A stretch of 64,000 bases of DNA from Schizochytrium sp. TIO01 (Eukaryota; Sar; Bigyra; Thraustochytrida; Thraustochytriidae). The notes under the pieces were generated by a model. That model worked only from the letters and a program-made list of their open reading frames with translations. It ran no database searches and was not told the origin of the DNA. Below, piece by piece: positions 12,062 to 24,637 of the stretch (positions within the stretch are counted from its first letter, which is position 1; the number at the start of each line of letters is the position of its first letter). The DNA lies in NCBI GenBank assembly GCA_004764695.1, contig SMSO01000032.1:3268983-3332982 (forward strand), read 5' to 3'. Made by a program: the position numbers and the translations under genes.

Positions 12062-12982
12062 ATGACGAGCAGCGGCGTTGATTTCTTCGTTCATACGTTC
12101 GCGCCGATTGGCGGAACGGTGATTACGAATTTGCTTAACCTTGGGCCGATGTATGCAGTGATTGAAGCACGACGGAAAGGGCGTCTTGGGAGCCTCGACC
12201 CTGTCCTTTTCTCAATGACACTCTCGCAGTCTGTGGTTTGGGTCGTCTATGGCATCTTTGCAACCAACATTTACTACGTGCTTGGGTCAATCTTTGGCGT
12301 TTATCTTAGTATATTCTATCTATTGACTTCGATGCAGCTTGGTCCGAGCAAGTCCCAGTATCAGAAGATTGAAATCTTCGTGTTGTTTTGGATTGGATTG
12401 ATCATTATCTTCAGCGTCATTGGTCTCTGGCTCCATAATGTGGCATACCAGGCAGCAGGTTTGATGAGCCTTCTTACATCTTGTTCACTCTATGGTGTGC
12501 CATTTCTCAACATTCGAAACATTCTGTTGACTCGAGATGCCTCGTCAATCAACCGGGGCTTTCTTTCGATGCAGTTCCTTTCTGGTGTCATGTGGACTTC
12601 ATATAGCTACTTCAACTTTGATATTTATGTCCTTATACCGAGTCTCGTAAGTCTCCTGTTTGGCATTATTCAACTCGTGCTCGTGATTATTTTTCCTCGC
12701 AAGAAAGCACCAGAAGAAACTACGGAGAGTGTTCTGCCACAGACCACCAAGGAGGACTGTATACTTCCTTGCAGCCGACCACTACTTTGCAGTCCTAGTT
12801 TTGAGTCGGAAAACCAGCAGGAATTGGATCTTAGACCCAACGCAGATGCTCCAAATGGCCAACTGGCAGATGGAGATGTGTCTGACATCCGGATCATTAC
12901 TGTCCCCACCCCTGAAGAAGGACATAGAGACGCTGAAGTTCCCTCATCGTCGAAGTATGAAAACGCATTTCCTCCGCTGTGA
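12062..12982 (+). CDS. SWEET/MtN3-family sugar transporter, short form (SWEET-B)
   Basis: Transporter of 306 residues, the shortest of the five paralogs and closest in length to ordinary SWEETs. Repeat 1 shows LGPMYAVIEARRKGR, GSLDPVLFSMT and VVYGIFATNIYYVLGS; repeat 2 shows VPFLNIRNILLTRDASSIN, RGFLSMQ, WTSYS, FDIYVLIPS and GIIQLVLVIIF. The core ends near residue 218 and is followed by a basic stop (PRKKAP) and a tail of about 90 residues containing LPCSRPLLC near 233, the positional equivalent of the CYxPP motif in the other copies. The ATG at GGAAGATGACG starts a frame beginning with MTSSGVDFF, in line with the short N-termini of the paralogs. It most resembles SWEET-C and SWEET-E. An AATAAA lies about 210 bases after the stop. 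Confidence 0.9.
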   Translation: MTSSGVDFFVHTFAPIGGTVITNLLNLGPMYAVIEARRKGRLGSLDPVLFSMTLSQSVVWVVYGIFATNIYYVLGSIFGVYLSIFYLLTSMQLGPSKSQYQKIEIFVLFWIGLIIIFSVIGLWLHNVAYQAAGLMSLLTSCSLYGVPFLNIRNILLTRDASSINRGFLSMQFLSGVMWTSYSYFNFDIYVLIPSLVSLLFGIIQLVLVIIFPRKKAPEETTESVLPQTTKEDCILPCSRPLLCSPSFESENQQELDLRPNADAPNGQLADGDVSDIRIITVPTPEEGHRDAEVPSSSKYENAFPPL

Positions 12983-13190
12983 GTCAAGAAGGATCACTAT
13001 CCTGCCCCAGAACTTACTGCAACAAGCCGGCAATTTTGATTTCTGACCAGCTGATAGACAAAAGGCTGCAAGTTGTAAATCATTTTTGAACAAGAAGAGC
13101 CAGGCCAAATTATCATGTGTTATATTGAGATCCTGCCAGCCTTGCTTTTTTATCTTGCACTTTGCTTTCATGCCCATGTGTAAGTTCTTA

Positions 13191-13196
13191 AATAAA
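13191..13196 (+). terminator. Possible polyadenylation signal of SWEET-B
   Basis: AATAAA about 210 bases after the SWEET-B stop codon, in a T-rich then A-rich context. Spacing fits a 3' untranslated region, but the hexamer is frequent by chance in this AT-rich DNA. Confidence 0.3.
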
Positions 13197-14942
13197 TGAT
13201 TTATGAAGCTAATACTTTGTCGGATTGATATAATTTGCGCAACTTTGACATAAAGAAGAAGGATAATCTAAGGTTTCTTAACAAATTGAAACACTGAATT
13301 CGTACACCTTTAGACGCAAAGGCTAAACAGCTGACTCCTCCCTTACTATTTCCTAGCTCTCAAGCCCTTCTTTTTTCCGATCTATCCCCTGATGCTGTTG
13401 AGCCTAACGTGGCGCCTAAAGTTATGCGGACACCGATTTATGCCTTTTAGGTGCAGAAACTAAAACTACCGCTTAGCCCCTAATTCTGGTTGCATGCTAT
13501 TTCTCTTCACCGTGCTCTAACCCCATTCAACTTGGAGGGGGGATCAATAGTCTCATAGCGATTGTGCAGACGCCGACCAAATGATTGTCTTCAGATAGAT
13601 TGCATTTCAACAACGCAAAAGAGAGCTACTGGTCACTTTTGATCTCGCAAGAGGAAGCAGGTCAAGTTTGCCCCCATTCAGGTAAGTTCGAGGCACAATT
13701 GGAACTTTCGAAGGTGGCTCTCTTCGCGGGACCAGGTGCTTCTACCCCAAACTATAGGAGTATGGAGTTCTCTAGGGACAGAAATGTGTCAATTGTCTTC
13801 TCACCAATCACGAATCGCAAACTGTGAGCACTTTTCGTTCGCACAAATCGAGTTCCCGATTGGGCAAAACTTCAGATCCCAGGCAAACCTGAGTTTCAGG
13901 CATCCACTCCTGTCAATGAATTTAAAAAAATCAGAAGATATAACAGATTACCCTGAGGTTAATATCTCAGAGCCGTGGTTCTTAGCTGTATCATAACTTT
14001 TACCAATTGTGGCATCAGTATTGTTTGGCTCCTGGGGCTTGAGCAAGTACCCACTGGGCTCGCTGCTATCTTGTCATTAGTCTGTTCGCAGATCACCTGT
14101 TTTGGTTACGAGCTGCACAGCTTTGCAGGCCGAGAAGCCAGCAACGAGACCTGCTTTGAGCACCATGCTCAGGTTGTTTTCAAGCCGTGAAGGCTATTCA
14201 CCATGAATCTTCGCACGTGATCACTATGTAGGAGTAGATTCCTTCCATCGCAAATTCATTCTTCGGTCAACTCACTTTACTTCAAGCCCTAGTACCCATG
14301 TATCGGTCCTGTCCAACTTCATGGGCCGCGTTTCCAGACACCCGGTAAAGGTGGTTTTCTTGGCGTGTGATTCTGGTTTCGGAGTCGCCTCCACCGTCTT
14401 TCAAGATAGCTCTTCAATCAAACTCCAAGATGCTTAAAGGCCAGTCTTTTTGGTGTGTTATATAATTGAAAAAAACAACCAAAAAAACTCAAACAGTAAC
14501 GACCAGGAACTATAGTCTTACAAAGTCCGCCTCAACAACGGGATTCAACCACCACCACGATGCTTTCTTCTTCTTCCGCTGCTCCTGCTGTTGCTACTGC
14601 TTCGAAGTCGATTGCGTGCCGCGTGTTGTCTAACGTGCTGATCTTCGGCCACCAGGTGGTCCAATCGGCGTCTTCTGTGCTACTATTATACACTGCAACA
14701 CATTATATCAGTAGATGTGTATGTGCTTGTTTGTGTATGTGTACCACGTGTGTATCTATCTAACTATCTGTCTATCCACGTACCTGCTGTTTGTAGATGT
14801 GTCTATGTGTATGTATGTATGGGTGGCGGTGCGCTCTTCGCTTGCGAAAACAAATGACGCCTCAGTATCGTTTGAGGACTGCAAAGAGTGCCACGAGGCT
14901 GCGGGTTCCCCACGCGCCGTTCATTCTCGGCGCCGGAGGGAG

Positions 14943-14986
14943 TTTTTTTTTTTTTTTTTTTTTTTTCCTTCTTCTTCTTCTTCTTT
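14943..14986. repeat. T24 homopolymer followed by (CTT)n
   Basis: A run of 24 T is followed by about five CTT units. This is a simple repeat in the SWEET-B/C spacer. Open frames across it encode poly-Phe and are not genes. Confidence 0.9.
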
Positions 14987-15060
14987 GTTTGATAGACCAC
15001 CCTCTCTCTCTTGAAGCTCTTTTGATCAGTGAATCACACTGTGGGGTCTAGCTAGCTAGC

Positions 15061-15085
15061 TTTTTTTTTTTTTTTTTTTTTTTTT
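15061..15085. repeat. T25 homopolymer
   Basis: 25 consecutive T immediately after a GCTAGCTAGC run, followed by a pyrimidine-rich stretch. It could be a retroposed poly-A tail on the minus strand, but no target-site duplication or element body could be identified. Confidence 0.85.
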
Positions 15086-18000
15086 CCTTTCCCCCTTTTC
15101 CTTCTTCCTTTTTTCCATTTCGTCGAATTGCAATAAGACCAACATTTTAATTTTAATTTTTTTTAATTAAATTAAATTGAAACTATAAAAGTTGGAGATG
15201 AAAAGAGTTGAGCGGAGAGATTGAAACTGGGGCGATTCGATTCGATTCAAGGACGCATCTGTTTGAAGTCCTTCTTCTTCACGGTGTTTCGTGATTTAGG
15301 GCGGCGAAGAAATGCGAGATCTTCAGCAGCCACAAGGAAGCCGAAGTCGGCAGGAGCAGCATCAGTTTAGCTCGTCTGGCGCACGCACTGCTTGTCTTTT
15401 CCTTACGGTTTATACTGCGTCGTGTGGTGTCATGTCCTCTCTTTTGGCGGCTTAGCTTCCGAATTCACCAGAATGATCGTAATGAGGGAAAGGCCAAGTC
15501 GATCGATGTTCGCGCAAGTCCCTCAAAACTTACTGTACCTGGATCATTTTTGCTTAGTCAACTTTAGTGAGTAGCTAGCAGCCACTCTTAGCACAAATCT
15601 GCGTGCTACAAAGAAGCAAGACTCGCGTCTGGCCTCAAGGTAGACTATATTGGGATCAAGCTTTCAAAAAAGGCTGCCAGGATATGACATCCCGAGGACA
15701 GTGCCAGTGCCTTGATGCATTCTCGTGTCCGAATGGAACTAAAACCACCCTCTGCAAATCAAGATGACTTGACTCTACTCGACTCGACACTCAATGTAAC
15801 TTGGCACAGCAGAATCTTAAGGATCTCGAGTTGGCTGGCTTTGGCATGCGTTTCATTCGCGGCGGTGCATCAAGGTGGCCCTATGTTTCGTTTGGTTCTG
15901 TGTCTGGTTAAATGTCACTTCCTCGTTATTCTGCTGCTTTCCGTTTCCAGGCAGTGACTTTGCAGGCAATGACTCCGCATCGAACACCTCTTCGCAGATT
16001 GACTCACCACTGATTTATTCTACCCCATTGCACTCCCTACGCACAAAAAGAGCTGCGTTCGGAGAACTTGGCCCACGAATCGACTTTAGGCAACCGTTTT
16101 GAACGAGGCATTGAGTGCCAAGATAGCGGGTGGCTACGATCTGCTTCTACTTCCCTACCTAATTAACTAATGTGTCATCTCGAAATCGCGGATCATGACA
16201 GGGTCCACGTCTAGAAAGTACTTCTTGCAACCAACTTGAAATAGATAACTAAGTACCTGACATCAAGCAACCTCTTCAAACGGCCGAGTGGTAGGTACTC
16301 GATCGCGTGGCTCCGGCTTGCAGATCTAGGACCGCTGGGTTGGCATCCAGTTCACGTGGATGGAAATAACAAAGGATCGATTGAGTTGCGCTACGCGCGT
16401 GCCGTGGTGCGGCTCCTTGCTCGCTATTGCTACTGCATTCACCCGCCTTTAAAACGAATGCTTTAAAACGAATGCTTTAAAAATGAGGTTAGTGTTATTT
16501 TAAAAGTATCAAATTTGAGAAGAGAATAGACGTGCTCTCGTTGCACTCATTCAATCGCTGATTCACTCGTTCGTTCATCTGCGTGCCAAACTCTGTTGCA
16601 AACAGATAGATGTTTGCAAATAGCACATCGCAGAGTCTAGGGCCCAAGCACCCTGGTACACAGGCTCCTGAAACGCCGAAGTTTCCCTCTGCAGCAAATT
16701 ATTGCCTGTCCGGCCATTGCAGACAGAAAATACAGAACGCAAGAAGTCTTGGTTTTGTCCTTTCTCCTTCTCTTTATTATTTTCACTAATTAAATAAAAG
16801 AAAATTAAACATTTTATTGAACTAACTATACTCCGACTTGTTAGTTGTCTCTACAGGCGAGCACATGTAGCTTTAGGGACAGGGTTACACAGGTTGACCA
16901 CCATCTCTGTGGGAATGAGAAATACGGAAGAATAACTGAAAAAAAGGGAATTCTGAGCTGTTGAGGAGACGCCTGCAAAAGTGAAAGGGTATTTTAAATG
17001 AATCAGTGAGTGAATGAATAAATCGCGGAACAAGAGTGTTGAAAGAACTTGAGAGTGAAGAGAGAAATAAATTGATTCGAAACTAAATCATGCTTTGCAG
17101 CACCCGTTCGCCGATCGATTCGTGACCGAGTCCTACGCGATTATGGAATATTGAACAACATTCTCAACTAAATTGAAAGGCAAATTGTCACGCGTTGAAG
17201 ATGCTTTCTCCTAAGACCATTTAGCTTGCGTTTGTCTATAGACGCTGCTTATGTGATAATGAATTGGGTTTAATCAATTTCATGAGTGGAATGAAACGAA
17301 CAAGTACTTTGAAAGCTTAAAAACAATCAAGACACAACAAGTGATTGTCTCGATGGGTGGTGATAAATGCAGACTCTTGGACTGGAGATGTCGAGAGTAC
17401 CTGCGTCGTCCTCTCAGACTTGGCGTCAGCACAGAGATCACGATGACTCAAGCGCTTGATGGTATCGAGACAGTTGCAATGCTACAAAAAGTTCTAGGCG
17501 GTATCAGCTATTGGAGCTTCAAGTTGACGACCACGACATCATTCATGCTAAGCAAAGGGTAATTCTAAGACCAGATCAATTTAGAGTTCTTCTTAAATGT
17601 TGAATAACGCAGATATGGCACAGCAAGTTGTCAACAACGAAAGAGCGAATGACAGACAGAGTAGGTACTACTAATATCTAATAACTAGTACCTGCGAGCA
17701 AAAGGGAATGTTCGATGGCTGCTGCGCTCGTTTCACCCACTGTAATAATAAACTATCGGCACCTGAGCTTTTAGAATTCGTTCGAGCCAGTGGAGCGTTA
17801 GGTTGTATTTGGACTGCACGAATCCAGCAATGTCTTGCACAAGACAATCAATTCGGTAAGTTTTGTGAGCAGGCTTCTAGGAAACCAAAAAGTACGGCAA
17901 AAATGAGCAGTGAACAATCTATAGACATCGTTTCTTGACCTGACCTATTTCTCCGTCTAAAAACAGCCTGCACTCCGACATAAATGATAAATCTCCCAGC

Positions 18001-18571
18001 AAAAATGTTTTCTTTCTTTCTATCATACTACCTGCATTATATTAGTTACGAATAAAACTAAACCAAAAAAAATATTTAGAAGATAAAAACTTAAAAAAAA
18101 AATAGTATTCCTTTGTTTGGGAAAGGAACTCTTTCCATTATTTTTAATATTTTCTTTAAAGGTGAGGAGAAGTGAAGAGGATAGAGAAAAGAAGAGAAAA
18201 AAGTGTTAGACTGCCCCGACTACCAGTACGTTGAAAATTAATAAAGGAGGAGGCGCGCGACGAGTGGTGGAATAAAGCCAATTCCATGCACCTTATTCTT
18301 TGACTTGGGCATATATATTAAGCGCAAACTCTTCATGTAGTAGAGTATATAGAGCTCGCTTTTACTTCTACTATAGTAAAACTTGCTTTGTGCTAACTTG
18401 TGATATCTTAAGTAATGGCTACAGTTCGTAGTAATGACACTTACCTACCAATCTGACTACAGCACCAAAGCAATTCAGATTTGAGCAGCAAACACCCAAC
18501 TCTGCTCAGACGAGGATAGACATTTGAACAAAGGTCTTTGCAAACACTTGACAGTTCAAACTACAAGCAAG

Positions 18572-19852
18572 ATGAGCGACGGAGGCGAATTCTTCACAGG
18601 CACTGTCGCCCCCATTGCCGGTGTGATCATCACCGAGCTGCTGCACTTTGGTCCAATGTATGCAGTGATTTGTGCCCGCAAACAAGGCCGCCTTGGATCT
18701 CTCGACCCGGTTCTTTTTGCCAATACCACGCCGCAAGCTGTTGTGTGGACTATTTATGGCATTTTTTGCAACAATATTTACTACATCATTGGGTCGATTG
18801 GAGGCATTCTCATGGGAACCTTTTACCTTCTCTCTGCTCTGCAGCTTGGCGTCACCAAGACGCAAATGCGACGAATTGAAATTATTCTCCTCACCCAGCT
18901 TACACTGATCATTACTTTCTCAACCGTGGGCTGGTGGCACCGAGAGGTTGCTAAGCAAGCAACGGGTGTGCTTAGCATGCTTGCTTCATGCTTTAGCTAT
19001 TCAACCCCTTTCCTCAATCTTCGCCTGATGATTAAAGCGCGGGATGCATCTTCCATCAACAAGGGTTTCTTGTTCATGCAGATTGTGTCTGGTGTCATGT
19101 GGACTTCTTACTCTCTCTTTGACTTTGATATTTACGTCATCATCCCCAGTGTCATCAGTCTGGCCTTCGGTATCATTCAAGCCACCCTCGTTGTTATCTT
19201 CTGGAAACCAGCTAGCAAGACTGAAGAGGTAGACAACAAGAGCTCCTCACTCCTGGATAATGTTCGTGGCTGCTACCAAGCGCCAAACTGCTTCCGTCCA
19301 TGCAAGTCTCGCGGCCAGCAAAACTCATGCAACGCATCTCAAGCTATGTCTAACAATATGGAGGCAACTCGTTTCACTAGTTTCCCTGCAGACAGCTCCC
19401 AAAGCGATGTCATCCTCGACATTTCGGGTTCGACCTGTATGGAACAGCATGCTAAGAACGAAGTGCCTGCTATTGGTTATTGCGTAAAGGGTCTTGATCC
19501 TCTACTTTCAGACCCGGCAGAGTCCAGCACTCCTTCGACCAGCAGCCTTGAGAGCACCAGCCCGATTGGTACGACTTCCTCGATCGAACTCAACCCGATC
19601 GAGAGTAGCTCCAACTTGGTTGCTGACACTTCTAGCTTTCCTCTTCAGAGCCAAACATCATTTGATGCAGAGCCGCAGACTTCGTTTGCTACGCCGCCCC
19701 CTGGAGTACTTGAACCTGTTGATCCTATTTTCCAAGCAATATACCCCATCGTTACTTCGGACCAGCAGCAAAATCTCAACAATGAGGGCACCTCTAGTAC
19801 TAACCTTGGTAAATCTGACATTCATGCATCCAACACGCTATCTTCGATTTAG
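18572..19852 (+). CDS. SWEET/MtN3-family sugar transporter (SWEET-C)
   Basis: Transporter of 426 residues. The frame is open upstream to a TTG at 18524, but the first ATG (GCAAGATGAGC, protein MSDGGEFF) is used because nuclear genes initiate at ATG and the paralogs have the same short N-terminus. The core shows HFGPMYAVICARKQGR, GSLDPVLFANTTPQ, WTIYGIFCNNIYY, STPFLNLRLMIKARDASSIN, KGFLFMQIVSGVMWTSYS and FDIYVIIPSVIS. The tail of about 210 residues starts after IFWKPASK and holds GCYQAPNCFRPC near 232, then Ser/Thr-rich sequence with repeated SSTPSTSSLES-like strings. The motif Cys residues could be lipidation sites (inference). Substrate is unknown. Confidence 0.9.
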   Translation: MSDGGEFFTGTVAPIAGVIITELLHFGPMYAVICARKQGRLGSLDPVLFANTTPQAVVWTIYGIFCNNIYYIIGSIGGILMGTFYLLSALQLGVTKTQMRRIEIILLTQLTLIITFSTVGWWHREVAKQATGVLSMLASCFSYSTPFLNLRLMIKARDASSINKGFLFMQIVSGVMWTSYSLFDFDIYVIIPSVISLAFGIIQATLVVIFWKPASKTEEVDNKSSSLLDNVRGCYQAPNCFRPCKSRGQQNSCNASQAMSNNMEATRFTSFPADSSQSDVILDISGSTCMEQHAKNEVPAIGYCVKGLDPLLSDPAESSTPSTSSLESTSPIGTTSSIELNPIESSSNLVADTSSFPLQSQTSFDAEPQTSFATPPPGVLEPVDPIFQAIYPIVTSDQQQNLNNEGTSSTNLGKSDIHASNTLSSI

Positions 19853-22800
19853 TGCTGCATGAATGTGCTTCGTCATGAAAAGTTTTAGACACACCGTGTG
19901 ATCTTGTCCATCGCGGAAGCATGTCGAATAACTAAATACATGCATAGCTTTGCCATCCTGATCAATTTGAAATTTGGTTCGTGCCTGACATATGAGGCAC
20001 AGTCATCTCTACGCGACGTAAATGGATCTTTAGTGCTTTCTTTAGAGGCCTCTCCTTTAACGCGCATACTGTAATTTGATAATTCATGTTTTATAATATA
20101 AACACACGAGATTTTCCTTCGGCTCTTGATAAACTTATCCAAGAGATGTGTTTTTCCATCTCCATAACAGAGAGGATATTCAAATTCCAAACGATTTAAT
20201 TTCCCGTTGCCACAAGGAAGTAAACCCTCGTTCCCTTCATTGGGGAGCTCGCGCTGATCCTAGACACATAAAACTCACTGTTGTTTCTTCTCATACCATA
20301 TACTTTTAGCTACCCAATACTCCTACTACTAGTAGTTTGTCGCAACTTGTCACTCGTGACCTAGTTAGGTTCTGCTAATTTGTTCCTACTCTTAACACTT
20401 ATTCCTATTCCCGATTTTCTTTCAAGTTATTTTTATGGTTTTTATTTTCTAGTAGCGATGAAAAAATAATAATGACTCTCTGCGCTGCCTAGCACTTGGC
20501 TATGTAGCCACTAGCTAGCTTAGCTTGGCCTGTCTTGAATAACTGTCCCGGTCAACGAAGTCTCAAAACAAAGCGTCCAAGAGATCGATCTCACAGCAAA
20601 AGCAATAGCTTGCCAGCTTCTTGGCAGTCGGCCAGCCGTTCACAAAGTCGTTGCAGATCAGGAGCGCTGCTGCCAACCCTCCCGAGGCGACTTCTCGAAC
20701 GCTCAAGCAGCGCCAGTGCTCCGACGGTGGTCAATCTTATTCTCTCTAAAAAGGCGCAGCTTCTTCTCTTTTAGCTTAACTCATTCTCATCACCTCTTTC
20801 GTATTGTCCTTATCTTTCACTGATTCGCTCATTCACTCCTATTATCTAATTAATTGATTGATTTGTGAATACTAAAAGGATGGATTATTCATGCTAATAA
20901 TAATAAGCAGCAGCGGCAGCGCACTTAACGGCTGTTAAGCTTGCTTCTGCCGGATCCCTTGCTGCTAGACGCTTCCCGTAGAGGTGGTGACATTTTGTCA
21001 CGTGCTTCGAGTGCAGCAGAGAGCTCTCTCGCTCTCTCCCAAGCCCGCCTCCTGATCACCTGGTCAGCTCTCCTCCCAAAGTAGTCCAATGCAAGTTCTT
21101 CGGGCGCTCAACTGTATGGACTTTCTTTCCCATGTCTCCGCAGTTTACACGGATGTTCGCTCTTCGTTTAGTCACCCTGTAATTATATATATATAATGTG
21201 CACCGCAAACTCCCTCACAGATATCTATCTCATTTATCTACAGTTCGAATTGGATAAACTCGAGCAGCGACGAAGGAAAGGCTACTCATCCAGGCAAGAC
21301 AGCATCCTGCGTTATGACACGGCTCAAGTAAGCGTATAGAAAGGTCACTCATATTCATGGATCGATCGTTTTGATCTATAAAGCCCTTCAATCTTCACAG
21401 TTTCGAGATGAGCTTTCGAATGATCCAAATAGCAGTTGCACAACCCGTCCGTCTGCGCAAGCTGATCGCGCAGCGCAGTGTAATTGCATGGCGTCTATTC
21501 GCTCCTACCGGGCACCTAGGCACTCTTACCTACCTGCATAGCACTTGCTCTTCAAGTTGACCTCGGCCTCCTTAATAAAAACTTGAGTCCTTACACGGAT
21601 TGAATGAAATGTCATCATTGAAAATAAACAAGTGCTTAGCTTTTATTCTTTATTCTTTATTCTTTCTTTTTTAAAAAAGTAGAATACACTAGGAGAAAGA
21701 AGGAAAAGCAGCGAGAAAAAGAGAAGAGATGAGAAAAGAAAGCGTTCATCTATCTTGAAAGAGAAAAAAAAAAGAAGAGAGGGAAAGTTAACTTAACTAG
21801 CATCTGTGAACCTAATATTCTTGACATCCGTATATGTGCTCAGGCCACCAGGAGTAAAGGCGGTGGCATCAAACGCGCTGCACACGCTCAACTTTAAAGC
21901 CTTGTTCTGACCCCCAGTTGCTCGCTGCGCACAGAATTAAGACGTCAACGAGCACTTTGCAGTGCTTACTTTCGCGCGTACGAACGATGTCTTTAAACCT
22001 CCTGAGAAATATTCTTTTCGAGGGGTCTTGTGCTCTCATCAATGTCTGTCTTATAGAAAGTAGTAGGTGGATGTCTAGGCATAAACTACATCATCCTTCT
22101 CTTTCTCCTTCTGCTCAATAGGTAAGAGTAGGCTATTGCTATATATGTTTGTCTGTGCTGTCTTCTCTAATCTGAATTGCCGCCTTCACGGCACGTGCCT
22201 CTGGTTCGACTTTCTTTTCCCTTTTCTCCCATTGCGTCTGGACTTGCAACCACCACCACGACCATTGATTCCTCTGCGCACCTTCGCAGCGTACACATGG
22301 CCAGCAAGAAAACCTGCGCGAGATGGCTTTGAGTTTGAAGCCTTCACTCGCTTATCTCGCCAGAGATTGCTTTATTTCGTAGGCGCCTCGAGGTGTTGCT
22401 CCTTTTATTTATTTATTCTTCAAGTTTTTCTTAATTCTTGTTTTTTTTGGCATTGTTTTTCTTTTAATTCTTATTGTTTCTTATGGTTACTTATTATTGT
22501 AGATGCCCTGTTACAGAGAAGGCACTTACTGGCTTCTCTGTGGCCCGTTTAAAGAGCGCAAAGGGAAGGCTACCCGGCAAGCGATTCGATGGTGCCACGC
22601 GTGCACCAGCTCTGCAATGCCAACAGCGTTAGCCAATCGGGCGGCGAAATGGCCGGTGTGGCTTCGAGCTTCCCTTAAGGCCTTGTGCAGCGTAAAGGTC
22701 GCTAAGACCCTGCCGCCTGCCGTTTTACAAGCAAAATTGGCTTTGTCTTGCAAAAGATTCCGTGTAATGATGCAATCGAATAAATGATGCTCGAAAGGTC

Positions 22801-24637
22801 AACTAGAAATTAACCAGAAATCATATCATATCATATCGAAGCAAAACAAAGCAAAGCAACCTTTGCACATGATTGGCGATTGCTGATTAGCGTCGACGAT
22901 TTGAAGATCGTGAAAAACAGAAAATACAGCACGGCTCGGAGGCAGATATGCAGTGCATGTTCACGTGCCATGTGCATATAGGAAAAGTCTTCGGGTGCTC
23001 CGCTACGTAATTACTGGGGTCGATTGAACAAACAAACAAACAAACAAACAAACAGACAAACATACATACATACGAAATCCAAGTTCAGGGTCAAGATCCG
23101 ATACGGAAAGGATAGGTAGGTGCTTATTGACCTACTTATTTACTTGCTTGGTCTTCTGCCTTACCTATTGTCTGCCTGCGGGGTACAGAAGCGGTCGCTT
23201 TGACTGATGGGTTTACCGCCTACACGATCTTCTTCTTTGATCTTTTAAACCAAAAGAAGAAGAAGAAGAGAGCAAAATTCGATCAACCGAAATCGCAGTT
23301 GCTCTCTTGTCAGGTAGGCGGTAATCTTCAACGAGCGAGACTGAGAATTAATTCCCTCTTCGGGTGTGATTGTGAAACTTTTGGATGGCGATACGGATGG
23401 CACCACCTCCATGTTTATAGATTGTTTATAAATTTTAATTTAATTTAATTTATAATTTAAAATAATAAAACTAAAAAGTAAATACTAATGACATGGCCAA
23501 AAGACGGCGATGGGTGCGTATGCGTCAGCCGAAAGATAAAGAAAGTCAGCCTTGCGCTGACTGTACTGCCGCTGCCACGAAAGTTTTTGCGAAAAAAAAA
23601 AACAAGGTTGCGGTTTCCGTTGCGTGCTAGACGCATCAATAAGCTATTGAGCGACTAGAACCAACACTCTCGCAGCAAACTTCATAGATATGTAGGGCCG
23701 AGGTAATTCGCTCTTTTCTTCTTTCTCTTATAGTTATACACATGTAAATATTATTTTTAAAAAATGTTTTTCAATTTCTAAAATAGAAAATTAAACAAAG
23801 AGACATATTCAGTTTTTATTTATCTTATTAAATAATAATGAAAAGGCAAGTTTGAAGAATACAATATCTGCACTAGTACCGTCAATTATTTTTGTCTAGG
23901 ATCTGCTTTTGCACTGATTTCGATTCTGACGGGATGAATATCAGACAAACAAATCCTATTTGTGCTCGAGGCGACAGCATCTGCCGTTGGATCCATCTAT
24001 CGGCTGTCATAACCAACAAGTCCTTCGCTACGTCCTGCTCGTCGTCGTGCGTGCTCTCGAGAGGAAGCAGTAGCAGATAGATACGTAAGTCTTCAGCGAA
24101 GAACGCGAAGTTCTAAAGAACAGAACCTTTAGGTGATAAAGAAAAGGCAGCATAGAGAAGCTTTTGTGCGGCCGTGCTTTAGAATTTTAACTTTTCACGA
24201 AAAGGTTTGGAAAAAAAGAAAAGAAAAGAAAAAAAGACGTAGTGCAGTAAGAGGTGGGTAAGTGCAATTAAGGGTTCCGCTTCGTTGTATGACCTGGGTT
24301 AGATTGTAGTGCAATTCCTCTTTGGACCGCGTGAGAGAACGGCCTTGGCGGGGCCTGGCTCTACAAGCCCGTGGTGTCCAAGTTCTGTTCTTGCACTATT
24401 CCTGTCTTTGCCAAACCTCGATCGCTCGTCTGTGAGCTTGACAAACTAGTTGCACGGAGACCAACAGATCAGCCAGCGACTGGTCGAAGGTCAACGCTTG
24501 CTTGGTTGCTTGGTTGACTTGGAAGGCAAGCAAGCAAACAAGCAACGAGGACTGAAGAACACGGGGCTCAACTTTGATTATTGCAAAAGACCATCGTTTG
24601 CATTTGCGTCTGTATTTGCATTTTTTGTGCTGGGACG
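19853..24637. other. Spacer between SWEET-C and SWEET-D
   Basis: 4.8 kb without a supported gene. It has a short ATATATATAT tract near 21190, an (AAAC)n/(CATA)n microsatellite at about 23026-23073, the recurring word TTCAAGTTG at 21551 and AT-rich stretches near 23420-23470 and 23740-23860. A 94-codon ATG frame at 22503-22787 has no recognisable domain. The last 300 bases before SWEET-D contain GCAAGCAAGCAAACAAGCAA-like sequence. Confidence 0.4.
23026..23073. repeat. (AAAC)n followed by (CATA)n microsatellite
   Basis: About eight AAAC-type units pass into ACAGACAAAC and then three CATA units. A plain simple-sequence repeat in a gene-free spacer. Confidence 0.9.

Larger units (their letters stand above)
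12983..18571. other. Spacer between SWEET-B and SWEET-C
   Basis: 5.6 kb without a supported gene. It contains poly-T tracts near 14943 and 15061, a (CTT)n run, TG-rich sequence near 14710-14820, a direct repeat of CTTTAAAACGAATG near 16447-16474, and copies of the recurring CAACTTGAA word at 16232 and 17518 (reverse complement). Frames at 13585-14190 overlap in different phases and are interrupted. They could be remnants of something, but I recognise no family. Confidence 0.4.

Noticed and set aside
16281-16370. tRNA-like sequence: GGCCGAGTGGTAGG (A-box-like) followed by a hairpin ATCCA GTTCACG TGGAT
   Set aside because: The B-box-like loop departs from GTTCRANNC, no acceptor stem pairs across the ends and the anticodon arm is not convincing. 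At most a degraded tRNA-derived repeat.
22503-22787. 94-codon ATG frame
   Set aside because: Basic, compositionally random and without homologous features. The opposite strand is also open, as expected in its GC-richer patch.
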